Assembly: GCA_951812795.1 (NCBI GenBank)
Contig: OX638325.1
Span: 372,001 to 436,000, forward strand
Length of the DNA stretch: 64,000 nucleotides
Origin: an uncultured Dehalococcoidia bacterium
GTDB lineage: Bacteria; Chloroflexota; Dehalococcoidia; Lucifugimonadales; Lucifugimonadaceae
Direction: 5' to 3'
Shown piece by piece: positions 26,620-35,374 of the stretch; position 1 is the first letter of the stretch; each line of letters starts with the position of its first letter. The notes beneath the pieces were generated by a model. That model searched no databases. It was not told the DNA's origin and worked only from the letters and a program-made list of their open reading frames with translations. The position numbers and the translations under genes were made by a program.

Positions 26620-27306
26620 TTGAGCACTTCACCACGCATATTCAACCCATCGCCGCGCACCATCTACCTGGTTCGCCACGGCGAAACCGAGGGAAACTTG
26701 GACGACAAAGCCCAAGGGCATTTCGACGCGTCGCTCACGGAACGAGGCAAAATCCAAGCAGAAGCGGTGGCGAAACGATTGTCGAACATCGAATTCAGCG
26801 CCATCTACTCCAGCGACCTGCGTAGGGCGTTCGAGACCGCGCAAGCGATCGCGGCCCATCGTCCTGAAGTCCAAATCCAGACTCGTCCGCAACTGCGGGA
26901 ATACGATTTCGGCGACTTCGAAGAAATCCCCTGGGCTTCGATAATGGATGCCGATCCTGAGCTGTACCAAAGATGGAAGAACTTGGACACCAGGGAACGC
27001 ATCGAGTTCCCCGGCGGCGAATCGCTGGCAGGCGCGTGGAAACGCATCGGCGAAGTCACCAATGAGATCTTGGCAAATCACCAACAGGGCAACGAAAAGA
27101 TATTGATCGTCGGTCACGGCGGTTCGTTGCAAGGTGTGCTCAGCCACCTGTTGGATCTGCGCATCCGAGACCAGTGGAGCTTCCTGTTCAACAACACCAG
27201 CGTCACGGTGCTGATCGAACACCTCTACACACCGAACACCTGGCGCACGACGCAGTTTAACGACACCAGCCACCTGAACGGTATCGGTTTTTTTCGGGGC
27301 GGTTGA
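26620..27306 (+). CDS. Histidine phosphatase family protein (tandem copy 3)
   Basis: A 228-residue paralogue with [47 protein letters not shown] and [13 protein letters not shown]. The start is TTG 26620, seven bases after the stop of copy 2, giving [20 protein letters not shown] as in copy 2. Its 3' end overlaps by 82 bases the antisense tail of the interrupted nuclease gene. Copies 2 and 3 probably arose by a recent duplication. Confidence 0.92.
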   Translation: MSTSPRIFNPSPRTIYLVRHGETEGNLDDKAQGHFDASLTERGKIQAEAVAKRLSNIEFSAIYSSDLRRAFETAQAIAAHRPEVQIQTRPQLREYDFGDFEEIPWASIMDADPELYQRWKNLDTRERIEFPGGESLAGAWKRIGEVTNEILANHQQGNEKILIVGHGGSLQGVLSHLLDLRIRDQWSFLFNNTSVTVLIEHLYTPNTWRTTQFNDTSHLNGIGFFRGG

Positions 27307-28286
27307 TTCTCGCAGACCACGCCGTCGCCATCGCCGTCCCTCGGGCCGACGACCAACTCACTGGGAAATCCCTTCCGGTCGCCCTTCGAACCTTTAACCC
27401 GTTCCAATCCTGCTTCTTCAGCTTCCTCACAAGTCTCGTAAGTAGCGTCGGTATCGTCACCTTCAGTCGTAACCGAAGACTCCTCCGTTGCAGTCGCAGC
27501 AGGTGATGGAATCGTATCGCCGACAGGAGCGACCGTTGGCTCTTGAGTTGCCGTTGGTTCGGATGTGGGTTCAGGTGTTGCCGTCGCCTCCACAGCCGGA
27601 GATGGCGATGGCGTCATCGCGCGGCCTGCCATTAGTCCCTGTTCAGCCAACGCCTCACAATTCGCCCGATGATCCTCAAAATTTCGAGACGCCGATGCGT
27701 CGTACTATACGGCAAGGCCGCCATCCAACAAGAAATCTGTCAGCAGCAGCCCGTCCTACGACCTTAAGTCACCCAATATCCGTCCAACACCGCCGTCCTC
27801 GAAATCGGTCAACAGCACAATCGGACTTTCGCTCGAAACAAATTCGGTTACCCGCTCCTTCGACCAATTTCCGCAAGCCTTCTCAAAGTCATCGGTCGTC
27901 CGTGTCTCAGGCGTATCCACACCCTCAATCCGTACCGTCTGCTTCTTCAATCTCTCCACCCGCACCTCTTCGATCTCAATCTCGACGGTATCTCCATCCA
28001 AAACCCTTAAAATCTGCACTGCATACTCACCGTCGGCTAGGGCAGGAGTCGGCGATACTAACGGAGTCGCGGTCGGAATCGGGGTCCGAGTTGGAAACCT
28101 GACGACGGATCGCCTTTCATTCGTAAGTAGGGAGGTCGGCGTAACCGTCGGCGTGGGCACCGGCCTCGGCGTCGGAGTAGCGGTATCTCCGGGCGTTACC
28201 GTTTCGGCCCCGTTGCACGCGGCGATAAACAGCGCCAACCCAATAACGGCTGCACGCATCAACGATCTGTCTAATACCGCCCGCAC
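27225..28286 (-). pseudogene. Secreted SNase-excalibur nuclease gene interrupted by two in-frame TAG codons
   Basis: One continuous frame of about 353 codons read through two TAGs (27758-27756 and 27707-27705). The N-terminus is a lipoprotein signal (lipobox IAAC, Cys24), then a Thr/Pro linker. A thermonuclease domain follows with VLDGDTVEIEI and RIEGVDTPETR, and VGRILGDLR just before the first TAG. Homology continues after it (DGLLLTDFLLDGGLAV, second [22 protein letters not shown]), then a second Pro/Thr linker and an excalibur calcium-binding domain with [13 protein letters not shown]. No shift of frame is needed. Either nonsense-mutated pseudogene or readthrough; TAG is an ordinary stop elsewhere here (for example fba). 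The last 27 codons overlap the phosphatase gene. Confidence 0.85.
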
Positions 28287-28299
28287 CCAGTAAACCGAA

Positions 28300-29403
28300 C
28301 TACATCGTCAACGCAACACGATTCGCCGTCGTCCCGCCTTCGCGTCCCTGCCATTCCGCAAACTCGAACGCTTCATTGATCTGCTCCAGCGGATACTTGT
28401 GCGAAATCACGTCTGCAACCGGGATACGGTCCTGCATCCGAACCAAAAACTGCAACGCCGCCTCGATGATCCACGGATCGTAGTGCGTCGTACCCAACCA
28501 CTGCGTCTGACCGCCGATCACTTTCGACGCCGGGATCGTGATCGTGCCTTCCCCAATGTTCCCAATGTCGATGTACTTGCCGTTCGTCCGAACCATATCT
28601 AACCCCTCCAACGCCGCAGCGGCAATGCCAACCACTTCGACCACGACATCAGCGCCGACGCCATCGGTCAGCTCCATCACGCGTTCGACGCGAGCCTCGG
28701 GTGTCGGATACTCAACCAACGAGATCGTGTCAGTCGCTCCAACCTTCATCGCCAAATCCAAACGTGGCTGCTGTCCGTCGATAACGATTACACTCGATGC
28801 ACCTTTTTCTGACGCGACCGCCGTCGCGTAGATGCCCAAGCCACCTGCGCCTTGGATCACCACTCGGTCCCCAAAATCCATCTTCGCCCGCTCCAACCCG
28901 AACAAAACCTGCGACAACGCACAGTTCACCGGCGGCACCGCGTCGGTCGGCAACTCGTCCGGAACCTTGAACGCGTAGTGGCCCGGCGGCAGATAGTAGA
29001 AGTCCGCATAGCCACCATCGCAGAACGGATAGCTGTCTAGGTCCTTCCGCCTCGATCGGTGCGGACACGCATGAAACTCGCCCCGGATGCACCAGTAGCA
29101 ACGATTACAAGGGTTGAAGAACGGAAACGCCACCCGATCGCCTTCCTTCAACGGACGCCGCATCGCATCCGTCTCAACGCCATTACCCAGAGAATGCACT
29201 ACTCCGGTGAATTCGTGCCCCACGATCCGATTCGAGTGCGTCGACATGTCCCCACGCCAGATGTGAAGGTCGGAACCGCAAATCACCGCGTCGGTGTTCT
29301 TGATGAGCAGACCTCCCGGCTCAACTTCCGGCGTCGGAAATTCCCCCATTTCGAAGGGAACACCTGGCTTGTCAAATATCGTGACCTTGCCGACTGGCAT
29401 CAT
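28300..29403 (-). CDS. Zinc-binding dehydrogenase, MDR superfamily (tandem copy 1)
   Basis: A 367-residue threonine-dehydrogenase-like MDR enzyme. Catalytic zinc ligands are indicated by AVICGSDLHIW and VGHEFTGVVHSLG, the structural zinc by CNRCYWCIRGEFHAC, and NAD(P) binding by VIQGAGGLGIYAT with VIVIDGQQPRLDLAMK. Starts at ATG 29403 after AGAGGCG. Third gene of a tandem trio (31686 to 28300) whose members are near identical over long stretches. Likely oxidises an alcohol or sugar alcohol. The interrupted nuclease gene lies downstream. Confidence 0.9.
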   Translation of the reverse strand: MMPVGKVTIFDKPGVPFEMGEFPTPEVEPGGLLIKNTDAVICGSDLHIWRGDMSTHSNRIVGHEFTGVVHSLGNGVETDAMRRPLKEGDRVAFPFFNPCNRCYWCIRGEFHACPHRSRRKDLDSYPFCDGGYADFYYLPPGHYAFKVPDELPTDAVPPVNCALSQVLFGLERAKMDFGDRVVIQGAGGLGIYATAVASEKGASSVIVIDGQQPRLDLAMKVGATDTISLVEYPTPEARVERVMELTDGVGADVVVEVVGIAAAALEGLDMVRTNGKYIDIGNIGEGTITIPASKVIGGQTQWLGTTHYDPWIIEAALQFLVRMQDRIPVADVISHKYPLEQINEAFEFAEWQGREGGTTANRVALTM

Positions 29404-29415
29404 TCGCCTCTTTCT

Positions 29416-30525
29416 CTACATCGTGAGCGCAACGCGGTTGGCCGTGGTGCCACCCTCCCGTCCGTGCCACTCTGCAAACTCGAACGCTTCATTGATCTGC
29501 TCCAACGGAAACGTGTCCGAGACAACGTCAGCAACCGGAATCCGATCCTGCACCCGGACAAGGAACTGCAACGCTTCCTCGATGATCCATGGATCGTAGT
29601 GAACCGTACCGAGCCATTGCGTCTGGTTGCCGATGATCTGCGCGGCGGGAAACTCAATGCTACCCCCGCCGATATTCCCAATGTCGATGTACTTACCGTT
29701 GACGCGCACCATGTCCAACCCTTCCAACGTCGCCGCCGCGATCCCGACGACTTCGACAACTGCGTCGGCACCGACCCCGTGCGTCAACTCTCTGACCCGT
29801 TCGACTCTCGACTCGGGCGTTGGATAGTCCGTCATCGAGACCGTGTCCGTAGCCCCACACTTCATCGCCAGATCCAACCGCGGTTGCTGACCATCAATCA
29901 CGATCACCTTCGATGCACCTTTCTCCGAAGCAATCGCCGTCGCATAGATCCCTAATCCGCCGGCGCCTTGAATTACGACAGTATCCCCGAAACCCATCTT
30001 CGCCCGCTCCAAACCGAACAGAACCTGAGAAAGCGCGCAATTCACCGGCGGCACAGCGATCGTCGGCAATTCGTCCGGCACCTTGAAAACATAGTGCCCC
30101 GGTGGCAAGTAGTAGTAGTCCGCCATCCCAGCATCGCAATACGGATGCTCTTCCAACGTGTACCACCGACCCCGATGCGGGCATGCATGATACTCACCGC
30201 GGACGCACATGTAGCAACGGTTGCACGGGTTGAAGAACGGAAACGCCACCCGATCACCCTCTCTCAACGGCCTCCGCATCGAATCCGTCCCAACCCCCTC
30301 ACCAAATGAGTGAACCACGCCCGTAAACTCATGCCCCGTCAACCTGCGAATCGGCGGTATCGGAACATCACCATCACCGCGCCAACCATGCAGGTCCGAA
30401 CCGCAAATCACCGCATGAGTGTTTTTAACCAACAACCCGCCCGGTTCGATCTCCGGCGTCGACAACTCGACGATGTCTAACGGAACTCCCGAAGTTGTGA
30501 AAACAGCTACTCTGCCGTTCGGCAA
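29416..30525 (-). CDS. Zinc-binding dehydrogenase, MDR superfamily (tandem copy 2)
   Basis: A 369-residue paralogue. Zinc and cofactor motifs are AVICGSDLHGW, TGHEFTGVVHSFG, CNRCYMCVRGEYHAC and VIQGAGGLGIYAT. It differs from copy 3 mostly around residues 120-135 (WYTLEEHPYCDAGMADYYYL). It is separated from copy 1 by 12 bases and lies 45 bases after copy 3, so all three are likely on one transcript. Substrate specificity may differ between copies but cannot be read here. Confidence 0.9.
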   Translation of the reverse strand: MPNGRVAVFTTSGVPLDIVELSTPEIEPGGLLVKNTHAVICGSDLHGWRGDGDVPIPPIRRLTGHEFTGVVHSFGEGVGTDSMRRPLREGDRVAFPFFNPCNRCYMCVRGEYHACPHRGRWYTLEEHPYCDAGMADYYYLPPGHYVFKVPDELPTIAVPPVNCALSQVLFGLERAKMGFGDTVVIQGAGGLGIYATAIASEKGASKVIVIDGQQPRLDLAMKCGATDTVSMTDYPTPESRVERVRELTHGVGADAVVEVVGIAAATLEGLDMVRVNGKYIDIGNIGGGSIEFPAAQIIGNQTQWLGTVHYDPWIIEEALQFLVRVQDRIPVADVVSDTFPLEQINEAFEFAEWHGREGGTTANRVALTM

Positions 30526-30570
30526 GAATCACCCCTCACTCTTCGTAGATTCGATCCGCGACGTAGGTAA

Positions 30571-31686
30571 TCACATCGTCAACGCAACCCGGTTCGCGGT
30601 CGACCCTCCCTCGCGTCCCTGCCACTCGGCAAACTCGAACGCCTCGTTGATCTCCTCCAACGGATACTTGTGCGAAATCACATTCGCAATCGGCATCCGA
30701 TCCTGTACTCGAACCAAGAACTGCAACGCCGCCTCGACGATCCACGGGTTGTAGTGCATCAGGCCCTGCCACTGAGTCTGATTGTTAATGATCTTGCGAG
30801 CGGCAAACTCGATGCTCCCTCCGCTGATGTTGCCGATGTCGACATACTTGCCGTTGAAACGCACCATGTCCAAACCCTCCAACGTCGCCGCCGCGATGCC
30901 CACCACCTCGACCACGATATCGGCACCAACGCCGTGCGTTAGCTCGCGCACCCTCTCGACTCTCGACTCCGGAGTAGGGTAGTCCACGATCGAAACGGTG
31001 TCCGTGGCGCCGCACTTCATCGCCAAATCCAATCGCGGCTGTTGGCCATCGATGACGATGACCTTCGATGCACCCTTTTCGGAAGCGACCGCAGTAGCGA
31101 ATATCCCCAGACCGCCCGCGCCTTGGATCACAACCGTGTCGCCGAAATCCATCTTGGCACGCTCTAAACCAAACAAGACCTGCGACAGCGCGCAGTTAAC
31201 AGGTGGCACCGCGTCCGTCGGCAACTCGTCCGGCACCTTGAAGGCGTAGTGACCCGGCGGCAGGTAGTAGTAATCTGCCATGCCCCCGTCGCAGTAAGGA
31301 TGGCCGTCCAGACCTTGATGGTTCGACCTTCCGCGATGCGGACACGCGTGATGCTCGCCTCGGATGCACCAGTAACACCGATTGCAAGGATTGAAGAAGG
31401 GGAACGCGATCCGGTCGCCCTCTCTCAACGGGCGGCGCAATGAATCCGTCGTTACGCCATCACCCAAAGAATGCACCACGCCCGTGAATTCGTGTCCCGT
31501 GACCCGGCGTTTCGGCGGCGGCAATACATCGCCATCGCCACGCCAACCGTGCAGATCAGAGCCGCATATGACGGCGTGAGTGTTCTTGACCAACAGGCCT
31601 CCCGGATTGATCTCCGGTGTCGGCAACTCCTCGATGTGGAACGGCACACCAGTCTGTGTGAATACGGCAACTTTTCCGGTTGGCAT
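30571..31686 (-). CDS. Zinc-binding dehydrogenase, MDR superfamily (tandem copy 3, first in operon)
   Basis: A 371-residue paralogue with AVICGSDLHGW, TGHEFTGVVHSLG, CNRCYWCIRGEHHAC and VIQGAGGLGIFAT. It has a three-residue longer loop (GRSNHQGLDGHPYCDGGM) than its sisters. ATG 31686 has an AGAGG site. It faces the Ldh2-type dehydrogenase at 31893 across about 200 bases, so a divergent promoter region is likely. As the first gene it may be the ancestral copy, which is not demonstrable from sequence alone. Confidence 0.9.
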   Translation of the reverse strand: MPTGKVAVFTQTGVPFHIEELPTPEINPGGLLVKNTHAVICGSDLHGWRGDGDVLPPPKRRVTGHEFTGVVHSLGDGVTTDSLRRPLREGDRIAFPFFNPCNRCYWCIRGEHHACPHRGRSNHQGLDGHPYCDGGMADYYYLPPGHYAFKVPDELPTDAVPPVNCALSQVLFGLERAKMDFGDTVVIQGAGGLGIFATAVASEKGASKVIVIDGQQPRLDLAMKCGATDTVSIVDYPTPESRVERVRELTHGVGADIVVEVVGIAAATLEGLDMVRFNGKYVDIGNISGGSIEFAARKIINNQTQWQGLMHYNPWIVEAALQFLVRVQDRMPIANVISHKYPLEEINEAFEFAEWQGREGGSTANRVALTM

Positions 31687-31892
31687 TTCTATCCTCTTTT
31701 GGATGCTCGCGACATCGTTCAGACCCGCCGCGCTTAATGCTCGCGAATATAACCCATTCAGTCCGATTGTGGACGCCGCGTATGTATACTTTCGACTCGT
31801 TTAACAGAGGTGCGTCCAAAACGAGATTACCGCGGTCGAAAGACCGATGCCAAGGGCTACCCAATACCGCCGCAAACGAAAGGCAGATCCGA

Positions 31893-32969
31893 TTGCTCGA
31901 ACGATTCCACGTCCCCCATGACATCGCCGTCCATGTCGAAATTGAAGACATGCGCGCAACTGTCGAAGACATCTTCCGAAAGATGGGTATGCCCGAGGAT
32001 GACGCCGTCCAATCGGCCGACGTCCTCGTCTACGCCGACGCCCGAGGCATCGAATCCCATGGTGTCTCCAACATGCTCCGCAGCTACGTCGCCTCCTTTG
32101 GGCAAGGCGGCATTAACCCGACACCAGAACCCAAGATCATCCGCGAACTTCCCGCCGCCGCAACTCTCGACTGCGATGGCGGTCACGGACTAGCCGTCGG
32201 CCCTATGGCCATGCGCATGGCCATGGACAGGGCAGAGGTCTACGGCATCGGCACCGTTACCGCCGTCAACGGCCGCCACTTCGGAGCCTGCGCTTATCAC
32301 GCCGCAATGGCGCTCGAACGCGACATGATCGGCGTCGCCATGACCACTGGCGGAGTCAACGTGGCGCCCGTCCACGGCGCTGAACGCTTGGTCGGCCTGA
32401 ACCCCCTCGGTATCGCCGCACCGACACGCGACGAACCACCCTTCATCTTCGACGCATCCATGAGCAGCGTCGCCGGAAACAAAATCGTCCTCGCAAAGCG
32501 CATCGGCGTTCCCGTTATGCCCGGCTGGGTAGCCAAATCCGACGGCACACCCGTAATGGAGGAAGCCGAGGTCCCCGAGGACTTCATCATGCTTCCCGCG
32601 GGAGCCACTCGTGAACTCGGAGCCCACAAAGGCTACTCCATGGCCGTCATGATCGAGATCCTCGCCGGAATCATGGGCGGAAACGGCGGCGGACCGAACC
32701 GACGCCGAGGCGCATCCCACCACTTCATCGCCTACAACCTCGAAGCCTTCACCGACATCGAAGACTTCAAGACCGACATGGACGAGTACATGCGGGCCCT
32801 CTCAAACAGCAAGCCTGCCCCCGGTCAAGACCGCGTCGTCTACGCTGGCCTACCCGAGCACGAAGAAGAGATCGAACGCCGAGAACACGGCATCCCGTAC
32901 CACCCCGAAGTTATCGACTGGTTCCGCAGCATTACCGCCGAACTGGAAATCCCGTGGAGGTTGACGTGA
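31893..32969 (+). CDS. Ldh2/malate-lactate dehydrogenase family oxidoreductase
   Basis: NAD(P)-dependent 2-hydroxy-acid dehydrogenase of 358 residues, in the family of sulfolactate, ureidoglycolate and malate dehydrogenases (MdlH/ComC/AllD type), not related to classic LDH. Seen: DARGIESHGVSNM with the catalytic-region histidine, TAVNGRHFGACAYHA, GVNVAPVHGAERLVGLNPLG, and the C-terminal LGAHKGYSMAVMIEIL. The frame is open to 31680, but homology begins at LERFHVPHDIAVHV; TTG 31893 fits with AAAGG nine bases upstream. Downstream, repeat B follows within ten bases. Confidence 0.9.
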   Translation: MLERFHVPHDIAVHVEIEDMRATVEDIFRKMGMPEDDAVQSADVLVYADARGIESHGVSNMLRSYVASFGQGGINPTPEPKIIRELPAAATLDCDGGHGLAVGPMAMRMAMDRAEVYGIGTVTAVNGRHFGACAYHAAMALERDMIGVAMTTGGVNVAPVHGAERLVGLNPLGIAAPTRDEPPFIFDASMSSVAGNKIVLAKRIGVPVMPGWVAKSDGTPVMEEAEVPEDFIMLPAGATRELGAHKGYSMAVMIEILAGIMGGNGGGPNRRRGASHHFIAYNLEAFTDIEDFKTDMDEYMRALSNSKPAPGQDRVVYAGLPEHEEEIERREHGIPYHPEVIDWFRSITAELEIPWRLT

Positions 32970-32977
32970 ACAACTAG

Positions 32978-33022
32978 GGTTTCCCCCGCTCGCGGGGGAA
33001 ATGTCCGAAGGACAAAGGGGGC
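32978..33022. repeat. Repeat B: double-hairpin element
   Basis: Two adjacent palindromes: cccccgctcgcggggg, and tgtccgaaggaca, then aagggggc. The same element occurs at 43799, 45773, 47556 and 48341. It begins nine bases after the Ldh2-type gene stop. Confidence 0.85.
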
Positions 33023-33038
33023 ACACGAAGCACACCCC

Positions 33039-33064
33039 CGTCATTTCCGCGAACGCGGGAACCC
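33039..33064. repeat. Repeat A copy
   Basis: Reads cgtcatttccgcgaacgcgg then gaaccc; the arms ccgcg/cgcgg form a short hairpin. It follows repeat B and lies just upstream of the first HpcH/HpaI gene of the trio. Confidence 0.75.
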
Positions 33065-33102
33065 AAAACCAACTAAGCAACGAACCCAACAAGGAACCAA
33101 TA

Positions 33103-33990
33103 ATGGGCATAAACAAATGCATCGACCTGCTAAAAGAGGGACAACCCTTCTACGCAACACACACTCCTGAACTCTCCTACGACGCCGGCGTCGAAATGGC
33201 CCAGACATGGGCCGACATGATTCTCGTCGACTTCGAACACCGCCACTTCGATATGGGCGGCCTCACGGCATTCATGAAGGGCCTCACCGCTGGCGGACCC
33301 ACTGCGAGCGGACACCTGACGCCAACCGTCGTCACAACTCTCCCGCACAACGCAATCTCCGTCGAAGAAGTCCGCTACAACGCCTGGCAGATGCGACACG
33401 CACTCACAACCGGCATCCACGGACTGCTCCACACGCACACTCGCAGTCCCGAAGCCGTCAAATGGTTCGTCGCCGCATGCCGCTACCCCTTCCAGACCCT
33501 CGGACGAGAAGTCATCCCTGAAGGTCTCCGCGGCGGAGGCGGGCAGGGCGCCCCTGCCGAGCTCTGGGGAATGTCAGCCCGCGAATACGTCGAAAGAGCC
33601 GACCCCTGGCCGCTCAACCCTGACGGCGAACTCCTGCTAGGCCTCAAGATCGAAGACCGCCACTGCCTACCCAACGCCGACGAAATCGCCGCCGTACCAG
33701 GCATTGGGTTCGCAGAGTGGGGACCCGGCGACATGGGAATGTCCTTCGGCAACCCCGACGCACACGACCCGCCATACCCCGACTACATGGACAACGCACG
33801 CGACACCGTAAAGAACGCTCTCGACAAAGCAGGCGTTGGCTTCTACTCCGGTTGGCGCGACGACAACATGACGATGGAACAGACCGTCGACCACCTGATC
33901 GACGTCATCGGCGTAAAGATGATGGGTGCCCCCAACAAAGAGTTCGCAGACTACGGCCGAGCCAAAACCGGCCGCACGATGCCCATCTAA
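33103..33990 (+). CDS. HpcH/HpaI family aldolase/citrate lyase-like protein (tandem copy 1)
   Basis: A 295-residue member of the HpcH/HpaI superfamily, somewhat longer than 2-oxo acid aldolases. Seen: ADMILVDFEHRHFDMGGL (metal/base region), LKIEDRHCLPNADEIAAVPG, and GFAEWGPGDMGMSFGNPDAH. Such enzymes perform metal-dependent C-C cleavage of hydroxy-oxo acids. ATG 33103 with AAGGAA. The open frame to 33001 runs through repeats and is rejected. Closest to the copies at 34271 and 35375, which share length and most residues. The leader conserved before copies 2 and 3 is absent here and replaced by repeats. Confidence 0.88.
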   Translation: MGINKCIDLLKEGQPFYATHTPELSYDAGVEMAQTWADMILVDFEHRHFDMGGLTAFMKGLTAGGPTASGHLTPTVVTTLPHNAISVEEVRYNAWQMRHALTTGIHGLLHTHTRSPEAVKWFVAACRYPFQTLGREVIPEGLRGGGGQGAPAELWGMSAREYVERADPWPLNPDGELLLGLKIEDRHCLPNADEIAAVPGIGFAEWGPGDMGMSFGNPDAHDPPYPDYMDNARDTVKNALDKAGVGFYSGWRDDNMTMEQTVDHLIDVIGVKMMGAPNKEFADYGRAKTGRTMPI

Positions 33991-34000
33991 CCTTCGTTAC

Positions 34001-34090
34001 CCTCCTTCAGGAGGGGGCTAGGGGGAGGTTTTCCGTCATTTCCCGAGCATCCGGAAACCCAATGTAGGGGCGACCCTTGTGGTCGCCCTT
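34001..34090. repeat. Repeat island: palindromes C, A-like and D in series
   Basis: Three elements follow directly after copy 1: cctccttcaggagggggctag (34001-34021, family C, running on to gggaggtt), cgtcatttcccgagcatccg (34034 onward, family A-like) and gtaggggcgacccttgtgg (34064 onward, family D, ending tcgccc). The D element is a hairpin with arms gggcgac/gtcgccc. Similar series occur at 43.6 kb and 44.8 kb. Confidence 0.75.
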
Positions 34091-34206
34091 ACTCCGGTAA
34101 CGGGTTCACTGCAACGGCACCGGTCACCTCAATGCCCATAGACCCGTAGATCGGTGTGCCGCGCCAACTCGATTCATACCAAATCGTCGACCAGACTCGC
34201 ATTTAA

Positions 34207-34217
34207 GCGATAAAGTA
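34207..34217 (+). promoter_or_regulatory. Conserved GCGATAAAGTA element upstream of HpcH/HpaI copy 2
   Basis: GCGATAAAGTA ends 53 bases before ATG 34271. The identical element lies 53 bases before ATG 35375. TAAAGT matches four of six -10 consensus positions. No strong -35 hexamer is visible. Conserved spacing plus a partly conserved leader favour a duplicated promoter. Confidence 0.45.
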
Positions 34218-34270
34218 AGTTCGCGCGCCGCAAACCGCGTCGATTGATCACAACCGAAGGTAATACAACC

Positions 34271-35158
34271 ATGGGCATAAACAAATGCATCGACCTGCTA
34301 AAAGAGGGCCAGCCCTTCTACGCAACCCACACTCCTGAACTCTCCTACGACGCCGGATTCGAACTGGCGCAGACCTGGGCCGACATGATCCTCATCGACT
34401 TCGAGCATCGCCATTTCGACGTCGGTGGTCTCGGCGAGTTCATGCGCGGCCTGAAAGCTGGCGGACCAACGCCTAGCGGTCACCTAACCCCAACCGTCGT
34501 CACTACCCTCCCGCACAACGCCATCTCCGTCGAAGAAGTCCGCTACAACGCCTGGCAGATGCGACACGCACTCACCACCGGGGTCCACGGTCTTCTCCAC
34601 ACCCACGCTCGCGACGCTGAAGCCGTCAAATGGTTCGTCGCCGCATGCCGATACCCCTTCCAAACCCTTGCACGAGAAGTCATCCCTGAAGGACTCCGCG
34701 GCGGAGGCGGGCAGGGCATACCGGCAGAGATCTGGGGCATGTCGCCACGCGAATACGTCCAAATCGCCGATCCGTGGCCCCTCAATCCCGACGGCGAACT
34801 CCTCCTCGGTCTCAAGATCGAAGACCGCCACAGTCTGCCGAACGCCGACGAGATCGCAGCAGTTCCCGGCATCGGATTCGCCGAGTGGGGACCCGGCGAC
34901 ATGGGAATGTCCCACGGCAACCCCGACGCCCACGACCCGCCGTACCCCGACTACATGGACCACGCACGCAACACCATCAAAGACGCCCTCGACAAGTCAG
35001 GCGTCGGCTTCTACTCTAGCTGGGCCGACGACAACCTCACGATGGAACAGCGAGTCGACCACCTGATCGACGTCATCGGCGTAAAGATGATGGGCGCACC
35101 AAACAAAGAATGGGCCGACTACGGCCGAGCCAAAACCGGCCGCACCATGCCGGTATAG
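34271..35158 (+). CDS. HpcH/HpaI family aldolase/citrate lyase-like protein (tandem copy 2)
   Basis: A 295-residue paralogue with ADMILIDFEHRHFDVGGL, LKIEDRHSLPNADEIAAVPG and GFAEWGPGDMGMSHGNPDAH. It differs little from copy 1. Start ATG 34271 follows GAAGGT with nine bases spacing. The preceding 65 bases share a leader with copy 3 but not with copy 1. The three genes are monocistronic or loosely linked, with 280 and 216 bases between them, and repeats fill both gaps. Confidence 0.9.
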   Translation: MGINKCIDLLKEGQPFYATHTPELSYDAGFELAQTWADMILIDFEHRHFDVGGLGEFMRGLKAGGPTPSGHLTPTVVTTLPHNAISVEEVRYNAWQMRHALTTGVHGLLHTHARDAEAVKWFVAACRYPFQTLAREVIPEGLRGGGGQGIPAEIWGMSPREYVQIADPWPLNPDGELLLGLKIEDRHSLPNADEIAAVPGIGFAEWGPGDMGMSHGNPDAHDPPYPDYMDHARNTIKDALDKSGVGFYSSWADDNLTMEQRVDHLIDVIGVKMMGAPNKEWADYGRAKTGRTMPV

Positions 35159-35167
35159 TTTCCTACG

Positions 35168-35256
35168 TAATCACGGCGTACGCGGGAATCCAGAATCGCC
35201 CCGCAAAATGCATCTCATCCCCTCTTCCGCTCGGCGGGAGAGGGTTAGGGCGTGAG
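35168..35256. repeat. Repeat A-like and repeat E
   Basis: An A-like element (aatcacggcgtacgcgggaa, from 35169, ending tccag) is followed by family E: cccctcttccgctcggcggg then agagggttagggcgtgag (35219-35256). Family E also occurs at 43.7 kb. Both lie between HpcH/HpaI copies 2 and 3. Confidence 0.7.
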
Positions 35257-35310
35257 CATAATCGCCCAGCTTGTTCCGTCGGTCAATCGCGTTCCCACTA
35301 GAGCGATTTG

Positions 35311-35321
35311 GCGATAAAGTA
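35311..35321 (+). promoter_or_regulatory. Conserved GCGATAAAGTA element upstream of HpcH/HpaI copy 3
   Basis: Same 11-base element at the same 53-base distance from ATG 35375 as at copy 2. The leader that follows (cgcgcc...cgcgtcg...accgaagg) is also shared. Confidence 0.45.
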
Positions 35322-35374
35322 TGGAAACGCGCCACGAAGCGCGTCGCAAAATCCGTACCGAAGGAATCACACTC

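Noticed and set aside
29059..29955. Plus-strand open frame of about 300 codons spanning two zinc dehydrogenases.
   Set aside because: It crosses the boundary between two real genes, and the protein reads as reverse-strand noise rich in Arg and His.
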